64,000 nucleotides of DNA from Fibrobacter succinogenes (GTDB lineage Bacteria; Fibrobacterota; Fibrobacteria; Fibrobacterales; Fibrobacteraceae), in assembly GCA_902762305.1 (NCBI GenBank), contig CACWNW010000009.1:21838-85837 (forward strand), given 5' to 3'. This document shows positions 44,201 through 49,983 of this stretch, in pieces (position 1 is the stretch's first letter; the number at the start of each line of letters is the position of its first letter). The position numbers were made by a program, and so were the translations under genes. The notes beneath the pieces were generated by a model, which had not been told where the DNA came from, did not search any database, and worked only from the letters and a program-made list of their open reading frames with translations.

Positions 44201-44334
44201 GCACCATGGAACTCCGCGAAATCGAATCCGCCAAAATCAAGTGCGCCCGCAAACATTTCGCCGCCATCTCCAGCGACTCCGTCACCTACGACGTGGTGGA
44301 TTCTTACGAACGATTGCTGGATTTAGTGAAGTAA
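41287..44334 (+). CDS. res: Type III-like restriction endonuclease subunit (Res)
   Basis: A 1015-residue SF2 helicase-nuclease. The motor has Walker A [19 protein letters not shown] (98-105), DEAx-type motif IIDEPQ (224-227), TLRYSATH, and [26 protein letters not shown]...[12 protein letters not shown] (motif VI). The C-terminal endonuclease has the type III PD-(D/E)XK core NPDWAIAF...VYFVAETKG (D948, E966, K968). It should act with Mod at 30888-32870. Its GC-rich codon use matches the ends of mod and the helicase gene, not the intervening genes, indicating that mod and res were once adjacent. No good ribosome-binding site precedes the ATG. Confidence 0.92.
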   Translation: [1015 protein letters not shown]

Positions 44335-44336
44335 AT

Positions 44337-44522
44337 TTATTTCTTCTTCAGTTTTCCGCCAGCAATAACCACCAGCAACGCGCCAACGGCTACGCCGCTG
44401 ACTTTCTTCAAGTCGCTCCAGAATTGCCGATGGTTTGCCTTGCACTGTTCGCAAAGCTTCTCAGTGTCTTCGGGCTTTTCGCAGCCACACTTTTTGCAGG
44501 TGTTCCAGAGTTTTTGAGTCAT
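44337..44522 (-). CDS. Small zinc-ribbon membrane protein
   Basis: A 61-residue protein read from the ATG at 44522 (MTQKLWNTCKKCGCEKP). Two CxxC pairs (CKKC and CEQC) suggest a treble-clef or zinc ribbon, followed by one hydrophobic segment (VSGVAVGALLVVIAGG) and a basic end (KLKKK). A ribosome-binding site (AAGGAGAC) lies before the ATG. It is convergent with res, with only 2 bp between the stops, and marks the right border of the island. Function unknown. Confidence 0.6.
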   Translation of the reverse strand: MTQKLWNTCKKCGCEKPEDTEKLCEQCKANHRQFWSDLKKVSGVAVGALLVVIAGGKLKKK

Positions 44523-44689
44523 TGCGAGTCTCCTTGGCAACTGGATTTTAATATACACTTTTATTATGACATACAAAAAAATCCTCAACTGATTTAATCG
44601 ATTAATCACCGACTCGCATTTTTCTAAGTGCCTTTTTTAGCGTGGAAACGGCACTTTCTGTTTGGCGCGGTTCTTGCAACTATAAGGGC

Positions 44690-45631
44690 ATGGAACAACT
44701 GCAAAAACACCGCAAGTCCTTCAGGGACTGTCTCATCAAAACGGGCGAAGACGGCCCATTCACAAATCTCCTCGTGGACTTGGCTTTCAAGAAGGCGTTC
44801 GACCCGGACAAGCCTACCAGCCGGGAGAATCTCATAAACCTTTTGAACGATCTTCTGGAGCCTCAGCTCAAGCGGCCCATCCGTGACGTCATGACGCGCA
44901 GCGTGGCGAAGAACCTGAGCGGGAGTCGAGAATCGCGTTCAGCGATTTTTGACCTGCACTGCGAAAACGACGCGGGGAACCTTATCGAGATAGAGGTGCA
45001 GATTCGCAAGTTGAAGAATTTTCGCAAGCGTCTTGCATTCTACGCAAGTGAGATGGTTGCGAACCAGGCGGAACCGGGCCAGGATTGGAGATTCAAGGTC
45101 AAGCCGACATATGTGATTGCGTTTGCACGGCATGAGGTATTTGACGATGACCGCATTGTCCACCGGGCGACTGTTACCGACTTGGAAACTGGCGAACAGT
45201 TCGTGGACACCTATAATTTTACGACTATTGAGCTTTCGAAGGTTCCCTTCTTTATCGAGTCATCGTCCGATAGTTTAAGTAAGTGGCTATTCTTCTTCAG
45301 GTTCCTGAACAGGCTGAAGGACTTGCCTGCGGAACTTGCCGAGCGCAAATTCGAACTGTTGACAGAAAGTTCAAAAGTATCTAACTTGTCGAAAGAGGAA
45401 TTCCAGGATTACCTAGCTATGTATCACAAGGAATGGGACCATAACGCCATGATTGAGGGCGTTTTCGAGGAATTCGCGGACGAGATTAACGCGAAGGTCT
45501 CTGAAAGCGTTGCTAAAGGCGTTGCCGAGAGTAAACGCGAGACTGCCAAATCTCTGCGAATGCAGGGCGTCGCCGATTCCATCATCGCGACGGCTACAGG
45601 TCTCACCGAAACCGAAGTCAAGGCTTTGTAA
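44690..45631 (+). CDS. Rpn-family PD-(D/E)XK nuclease/transposase-like protein, second copy
   Basis: A 313-residue paralogue of the protein at 3594-4526. Shared blocks include NLLVDLAFKKAFDPDKP, NLLNDLLEPQLKRPI, IFDLHCENDAGNLIEIEVQIRK (nuclease core) and FRKRLAFYASEMVANQ. The C-terminal ends diverge (here KSLRMQGVADSIIATATGLTETEVKAL). The start at 44690 lies after AAGGGC; the upstream extension is not conserved in the paralogue. The two genes stand outside the defence island on both sides of the accessory region. Confidence 0.8.
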   Translation: MEQLQKHRKSFRDCLIKTGEDGPFTNLLVDLAFKKAFDPDKPTSRENLINLLNDLLEPQLKRPIRDVMTRSVAKNLSGSRESRSAIFDLHCENDAGNLIEIEVQIRKLKNFRKRLAFYASEMVANQAEPGQDWRFKVKPTYVIAFARHEVFDDDRIVHRATVTDLETGEQFVDTYNFTTIELSKVPFFIESSSDSLSKWLFFFRFLNRLKDLPAELAERKFELLTESSKVSNLSKEEFQDYLAMYHKEWDHNAMIEGVFEEFADEINAKVSESVAKGVAESKRETAKSLRMQGVADSIIATATGLTETEVKAL

Positions 45632-46024
45632 AACTTTTCCCCACCCCGTGCCAGTTTTGGCGATATCTGCAAGTTCCGCAAGGCAAAGTTGCCTATTCCC
45701 GAAGAAAATTCGGGAGGCCTTGTTGTGGAATGCCCGCCGAGCAAGCAATACATGGATGCAGAAAAGAAGCAGGGGAAAATCATCCCGAATGATGATACTG
45801 TAGCAGGTGGTCAAATAGGTGGTCAAATTGCATTAAGCGAACGCCAGTTAGAAGTATTGCAAATTATCAAAGATAATCCGACGGTCACGCGAAAAATGCT
45901 AGCGGAGAAGCTTGGCATAAACGAATCTGCAGTTCAAAAGCACCTTGAGGCCTTAAAACAAAATGGAATAATCAAACACGTTGGAAAAACGCGCGGCCAT
46001 TGGGAAATACTTCCCCGCCTATAG
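45632..46024 (+). pseudogene. Winged-helix fragment, probable 3' remnant of a larger regulator
   Basis: An open frame begins directly after the Rpn stop without an ATG; the first possible start is a TTG at 45689. The C-terminal ~70 residues are a well-formed winged helix (QIALSERQLEVLQIIKDNPTVTRKMLAEKLGINESAVQKHLEALKQNGIIKHVGKTRGHWEIL) preceded by GGQIGGQI, the usual ending of AlbA_2/RecG-like regulators. The N-terminal catalytic or DNA-binding part normally present is missing, so this is likely a truncated gene. It overlaps the 3' end of the Rrf2 gene by 6 bp. Confidence 0.65.
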
Positions 46025-46477
46025 TTCGCATCCCCAGTCTTCGGTGCCGGGGGCTGCGCTATCGCCGCTGGCCGCATTGCGTACAAACTGGTCAAGCTTT
46101 ACGTTGTCCAGATAATCGCGGATCATGGTGTCGAGCTCTTTCCACACGGGGAGCGTGACGCAGTTCTTTGCGCGGGGGCAGGGGTTCACTTTGCCGTCGA
46201 GGCACGCTACGGGCGCGACGGAGGTTTCCATGAGCGAGAGGATTTGCCAGACGCTGCATTCTTCGGGCTTCGCCTTGAGGCGGTAACCGCCGCCCTTGCC
46301 GCGGGCGCCCTCGAGGAGCTTGCTGCGCACGAGCGTGCCGAGAATGCCTTCGAGGTATTTTTCCGAAATCTGCTGACGGGCCGAAAGTTCCTGCAACTTG
46401 ACATAGCCGTCCTTGCCATTGCGGGCAAGGTCTATCATAACACGCAGCGCATAGCGCCCTTTTGTAGATATTCTCAT
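46019..46477 (-). CDS. Rrf2-family transcriptional regulator
   Basis: A 152-residue regulator starting at ATG 46477 (MRISTKGRYALRVMIDLARN). The winged helix is typical (VKLQELSARQQISEKYLEGILGTLVRSKLLEGARGKGGGYRLKAKPEE). Three cysteines (ACLDGKVNPCPRAKNC) have spacing like the iron-sulfur-binding Cys of IscR/NsrR-type proteins, so it may sense Fe-S status, oxidative or nitrosative stress. No isc/suf genes lie nearby. It is followed upstream by the DNA glycosylase gene in the same direction. Confidence 0.9.
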   Translation of the reverse strand: MRISTKGRYALRVMIDLARNGKDGYVKLQELSARQQISEKYLEGILGTLVRSKLLEGARGKGGGYRLKAKPEECSVWQILSLMETSVAPVACLDGKVNPCPRAKNCVTLPVWKELDTMIRDYLDNVKLDQFVRNAASGDSAAPGTEDWGCEL

Positions 46478-46512
46478 AAGTCCTACACTCCGCCGACAAA
46501 TATACAATTTTC

Positions 46513-47031
46513 TTACAGCACTTTGCTGTAGGCTTCTACGAGTTTTTCGAAGGAGACGGCGCAGTTCGCGGGCGAGGTGGACGGGAGCTTTTCGGCGTCG
46601 ATGCCGACATCGGCCGCGCAGTACTTCTGGTACAGTTTGTGGGCGGTGGCGCCGGTGCAGAAGATGCGCCCTACATGCGTCGCCTGCACGAGTTCGCTTA
46701 TTTTGTTCGGAACAGCATCCTCTATGCTGGTGTCGCTCGCACCCACGATGGTGCAGCTTTCCAGCACGTCCCAGAGGGCGATGTGATGCCTCTTGAGCAT
46801 GGCCTTCTTTTGCGGGATGGTCTCGGGGAGGCTTTCGCCGAGGACTGTCGCGAGCACCTTCCAGAAGCGGTTCTGCGGATGCCCGTAATAGAACCCGACT
46901 TCGCGCGACTTGGGCGACGGGATGGAACCGAGCAACAGCACACGGGAACCGCTGTCGTAAACCGGCGGGAATTCGTGCGACACCCGCATGCGGGAATTTT
47001 TCCCAGCGCTCTTTGAAGTTTTTCCAGTCAT
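46513..47031 (-). CDS. DNA-deoxyinosine (hypoxanthine) glycosylase, UDG superfamily
   Basis: A 172-residue base-excision repair enzyme. The features are VLLLGSIPSPKSREVGFYYGHPQNRFWKVLATVLGE (motif 1 and the NRFW block), HHIALWDVLESCTIVGASDTSIEDAVPN, IFCTGATAHKLYQKY and LPSTSPANCAVSFEKL (the second catalytic loop). This is the pattern of the hypoxanthine-DNA glycosylase branch of the uracil-DNA glycosylase superfamily. The start at 47031 or 46989 is possible; the longer upstream reading is antisense to rsmA. It is divergent from rsmA with 42 bp between starts. Confidence 0.87.
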   Translation of the reverse strand: MTGKTSKSAGKNSRMRVSHEFPPVYDSGSRVLLLGSIPSPKSREVGFYYGHPQNRFWKVLATVLGESLPETIPQKKAMLKRHHIALWDVLESCTIVGASDTSIEDAVPNKISELVQATHVGRIFCTGATAHKLYQKYCAADVGIDAEKLPSTSPANCAVSFEKLVEAYSKVL

Positions 47032-47073
47032 ACGGCAGCAGTAAAGATACGAAATAATTCTATCTTTCTCCCT

Positions 47074-47859
47074 ATGGATAGAGCACGCCGCCGCAGATTT
47101 GGCCAGAACTTCCTGGATGTTCCTACCGCGCAGATGATTGCGGGAGACTTGCCTGCAGAAGCGGGCGAAGCCGTTCTGGAAATCGGGCCCGGACACGGCG
47201 CGCTCACGGAGCACCTGCTCGACCGCGGGCTAGAACTGACCGCTGTCGAAATCGACGAGCAGTGCGTCGAATTCTTGCAGCAGAAATTCCGTGGCCGCGA
47301 GAACTTCCATATCGAAAACATCGACTTCCTGAAATTCGACCTGCAGGGATTCCTCGACGCGCACGAAAAGCCGTGGGTCACGGGCAACCTCCCCTACAAC
47401 GTTTCGACCGCGATTATCGCGGGACTCATGCCGCGCCTCCACCTCACGAAAGGGTTCATGGGCATGGTGCAGCTCGAAGTCGCCGAACGCATATGCGCAG
47501 CGCCGTGCAGCAGCAATTACGGCAGTTTGTCTGTACTCGTGTCTGCATTTGCCGACACGCAGATTCTCCGCAAGATCGGTCCGGAACACTTTACGCCGCG
47601 CCCGAACGTGGACAGCGCCACGATGCTCTTGACTCCGCGGGCCGATGCATTGCAGGCTCCCGAAGGCTACTTCGACTTCGTGCGCGCGGCCTTCACGCAA
47701 AAGCGCAAGACGCTCGCCAATTCCTTCGGGAAGGCGTACGACAAAAAGAAAATCCAGGCAACGATTGAACTTTTGGATTGGCCAATGACTGTCCGCGCCG
47801 AAGAACTCAGCCCCGAGCAATTTTTGAATTTCTATAAGGCGTTTAAAGCCGAACCGTAA
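47074..47859 (+). CDS. rsmA: 16S rRNA (adenine1518/1519-N6)-dimethyltransferase
   Basis: A 261-residue KsgA/RsmA enzyme that dimethylates two adenines in helix 45 of 16S rRNA during 30S maturation. RRFGQNFL opens the protein; the SAM-binding motif is VLEIGPGHGALTEHLL (about 32-47), the acidic motif is AVEIDEQC, and the catalytic NLPYNVSTAII lies at about residue 107. FTPRPNVDSATMLLTPR and AFTQKRKTLANSF complete the family pattern. It lacks an upstream extension and starts at the first ATG. Confidence 0.96.
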   Translation: MDRARRRRFGQNFLDVPTAQMIAGDLPAEAGEAVLEIGPGHGALTEHLLDRGLELTAVEIDEQCVEFLQQKFRGRENFHIENIDFLKFDLQGFLDAHEKPWVTGNLPYNVSTAIIAGLMPRLHLTKGFMGMVQLEVAERICAAPCSSNYGSLSVLVSAFADTQILRKIGPEHFTPRPNVDSATMLLTPRADALQAPEGYFDFVRAAFTQKRKTLANSFGKAYDKKKIQATIELLDWPMTVRAEELSPEQFLNFYKAFKAEP

Positions 47860-47926
47860 ATCACTGGATTCTTCGTCTAACGACTCAGAATGACGGTTTT
47901 CATTATACCGGATCGTTTACTAGTTG

Positions 47927-48065
47927 CGGTGAGCAATAAACGCCTCGTATTGCGATTATATCGCATAAACCGGCGCCTCAACAATAGAAACAAGTAAACT
48001 TGTTTCTGCTGTACTCGGCTTAGGTTTATTTAACGAGGCGCGGTTGCGAGAGTGAGCGCTTACCG
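47927..48065. ncRNA. Highly structured intergenic element, candidate noncoding RNA
   Basis: Five pairings nest or follow one another within 139 bp. CGGTGAGC (47927) pairs with GCTTACCG (48058), with one G-T wobble. CGCCTCGT (47941) pairs with ACGAGGCG (48033). TGCGAT-TAT-ATCGCA (47951-47965) is a hairpin. ATAAACC (47965) pairs with GGTTTAT (48023). GAAACAAGT-AA-ACTTGTTTC (47987-48006) is a perfect 9-bp hairpin. The element lies in the 241-bp gap between rsmA and yggS. No known RNA family is recognised, the transcribed strand is unclear, and it could instead be a small palindromic mobile element. Confidence 0.45.
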
Positions 48066-48100
48066 GAGCAATTTAATACTAGAGTGAAGCGCGAACGGTC

Positions 48101-48880
48101 TTATCGGTTATAGTCGCGTTCGCCGAAGAGAGCCGTGCCAACGCGAATCATCGTGGAACCTTCTTCGATAGCGACTTCCAGGTCGCCCGTCATTCCCATC
48201 GAAAGCTGGTCGAACTTTGCAAACGCGCCGCCTTTCGCGAGGAACTTCTGCTGAAGGTTGCGCAGGAAGGCAAAACATTCGCGGGAATCTTCGGCGACGC
48301 CCGTATTCTTCCCGATGGTCATGAGCCCGCGGAATCGCAGGTGCGGGAAGTTTTCGCTCTTGCCGTCGGAAGCGGCGCCCGCCTTTGCGGCAAGGTCGTT
48401 CAAGAAAGCCTCGGCCTCGTGCACGTCGAGCCCGCTCTTCGTTTCTTCTTCACCGGCGTTCACCTGGAAAAGAATGTCGAGGATTTTGCCCGCACCATTT
48501 TCGCCGGGGAGTGCCGCGCAGACGCGTTCCAGTTTTTCTACCGCCTCAATGCTCGCGATAGAATGGATGCAGTCGGCAACGATGGCCGCCTTCTTGAGCT
48601 TGTTGCTCTGCACGGGGCCAATCACGTGGCAACGCACGCGGCTCCCGTCCTTCGCCATGCGCGGCGCAGAGAACTTGAGTTCGGCTTCTTGCACGCGGTT
48701 CTCGCCGAAATCGGTCGCGCCCAAGCTGATTGCATTTTCCACAGCTTCTGCCGGGTGGAACTTGCTCACCCAAACGAGCTTCACCGATTCACGGCTACGA
48801 CCCGCAATCTTGCAGGCTTCACCTATCCTTGCTTCGAGAGCTGCAAGGTGCTCGCGCATTTCTTCGAGAGTGAATTCCAT
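48101..48880 (-). CDS. yggS: YggS-family PLP-binding protein
   Basis: A 259-residue alanine-racemase-fold protein involved in pyridoxal-phosphate homeostasis. LVWVSKFHPAEAVENAISLG holds the PLP lysine, GENRVQEAELKF and RCHVIGPVQSNKLKK (normally HxIGxLQxNK) follow, then FRGLMTIG and LSMGMTGDLEVAIEEGSTMIRVGTALFG at the end. The length is slightly above the usual ~230 because of an insertion around AAKAGAASDGKSENF. It is transcribed away from the structured element at 47.9-48.1 kb. Confidence 0.92.
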   Translation of the reverse strand: MEFTLEEMREHLAALEARIGEACKIAGRSRESVKLVWVSKFHPAEAVENAISLGATDFGENRVQEAELKFSAPRMAKDGSRVRCHVIGPVQSNKLKKAAIVADCIHSIASIEAVEKLERVCAALPGENGAGKILDILFQVNAGEEETKSGLDVHEAEAFLNDLAAKAGAASDGKSENFPHLRFRGLMTIGKNTGVAEDSRECFAFLRNLQQKFLAKGGAFAKFDQLSMGMTGDLEVAIEEGSTMIRVGTALFGERDYNR

Positions 48881-48938
48881 TTTACGCCTCTATTTTCAAC
48901 GCACAAATATATAAAACGAGTTACCGTCTAGCAATTAA

Positions 48939-49391
48939 TTATTTCTCAGCAATTTCCCTTGAGCAATGCAGGCCCAGCAAAACAACGAGATAACACGCGA
49001 AAAGAAAAAAGGACGGTAGAACAAGTATCCCCACCACTCCCCATGCCAAATTATTTGAGATCCAAATAGCACAGCCCAATATATACACCCATCCCGGAAT
49101 AAACGGAACAAACGAGATCTTGGCTATAGTAAAGAAATCGTGCGGCGCGCACCAAAGTTTTCTATAGACGCACACAAAAGGGGCACACAATGCGAATGGA
49201 ACAAAAGGCCAGAATACAATCGAAAGAAGCCATGCCGGTTTTTCCGGTTCTCGACCATAATCCACATAAAATCCCCAAGCAACTACAACCGCAGTCAAGA
49301 TTGCTGGCAAAAGAAAAAGAACCAACTCCGCAATCGCAAAAGGAAATACAATTCTTTTTTCAAGCGTATATAGCGGCATATCTTTCGACAT
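48939..49391 (-). CDS. Hypothetical four-helix membrane protein (tandem paralogue 1)
   Basis: A 150-residue integral membrane protein with about four hydrophobic segments (FAIAELVLFLLPAILTAVVVAWGFYV; LLSIVFWPFVPFALCAPFVCVY; ISFVPFIPGWVYILGCAIWI; WGVVGILVLPSFFLFACYLVVLLG). It shares layout and the motif LCAPF-x-CVYRKLWCAP with its neighbour (LGAPLTLFYRKLWKQP at 49435-49881), indicating tandem duplication. No recognised family. Confidence 0.6.
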   Translation of the reverse strand: MSKDMPLYTLEKRIVFPFAIAELVLFLLPAILTAVVVAWGFYVDYGREPEKPAWLLSIVFWPFVPFALCAPFVCVYRKLWCAPHDFFTIAKISFVPFIPGWVYILGCAIWISNNLAWGVVGILVLPSFFLFACYLVVLLGLHCSREIAEK

Positions 49392-49434
49392 ATATTTTGT
49401 CCATCAAGTTCTTTATTCAAAAATAGCAATCATT

Positions 49435-49881
49435 CTATTCCAAGAACTTCTCTTTCTCGGACCGCAATATTGCTAATAAAGAAATCAAGAAAAACGCAAA
49501 GAAAACCGACAATGGAATAAGTCCAAAAACCGGCAAAAATACCAACAACGCCAATAAGAGAATAAATCCCGGCAAGAAAGGAATCAATACAATAAAGAAC
49601 AACTTCCAAAAAATGATAGGTTGCTTCCAGAGTTTTCTGTAAAACAGCGTCAACGGCGCGCCCAAGGATATCGGCACAAAGGGGAGCAGGATTGCCGCGC
49701 CAAAAAAGTGCGGATTGACATCGACGGAGCTTTTATCTTCTATAGCCAAGTATTGCGCTTCAAGAATACCCCATACCACGGCAAAGATGATTACAGGCAC
49801 AAGGAAAATAACCATATCCACAATCATGCAGACAGTGACTTTCCCTTTATCTAAATCATACAATCGTTTATTCTTATCCAT
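49435..49881 (-). CDS. Hypothetical four-helix membrane protein (tandem paralogue 2)
   Basis: A 148-residue membrane protein beginning MDKNKRLYDLDKGKVTVCMIVD, with four hydrophobic segments and the same central pattern as its neighbour: LLPFVPISLGAPLTLFYRKLWKQP, then FFIVLIPFLPGFILLL. It is the upstream member of the pair, 43 bp from paralogue 1, and is separated from lon by a terminator. Function unknown. Confidence 0.6.
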   Translation of the reverse strand: MDKNKRLYDLDKGKVTVCMIVDMVIFLVPVIIFAVVWGILEAQYLAIEDKSSVDVNPHFFGAAILLPFVPISLGAPLTLFYRKLWKQPIIFWKLFFIVLIPFLPGFILLLALLVFLPVFGLIPLSVFFAFFLISLLAILRSEKEKFLE

Positions 49882-49901
49882 CGGCTATCAAAATACAAAA
49901 A

Positions 49902-49928
49902 ATCCCCGGAACAGAACGCACCGGGGAT
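49902..49928 (-). terminator. Rho-independent terminator of lon
   Basis: On the minus strand ATCCCCGG and CCGGGGAT form an 8-bp stem (loop TGCGTTCTGTT), followed by TTTTTTGTATTTTG. Confidence 0.88.
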
Positions 49929-49944
49929 GAATTGTTCAAAGTGG

Positions 49945-49978
49945 ACCCTCTCGCGCTTCGCGCTCCAGGGTGACATTG
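49945..49978. repeat. Short dispersed repeat between lon and its terminator
   Basis: ACCCTCTCGCGCTTCGCGCT followed by CCAGGGTGACA is a compact palindrome with the GGTGACA/GGATGACA ending seen in the other dispersed copies. Confidence 0.4.
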
Positions 49979-49983
49979 CAGTT

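Noticed and set aside
24316..44334. The island as a DISARM or BREX system
   Set aside because: The helicase has no DUF1998 partner and no pglZ, brxC or brxL is present; the gene set fits a type III-like frame with inserted modules.
47927..48065. The structured element as an integron attC site
   Set aside because: The expected RYYYAAC/GTTRRRY core ends are not present in the right places and no integrase or cassette genes lie nearby.
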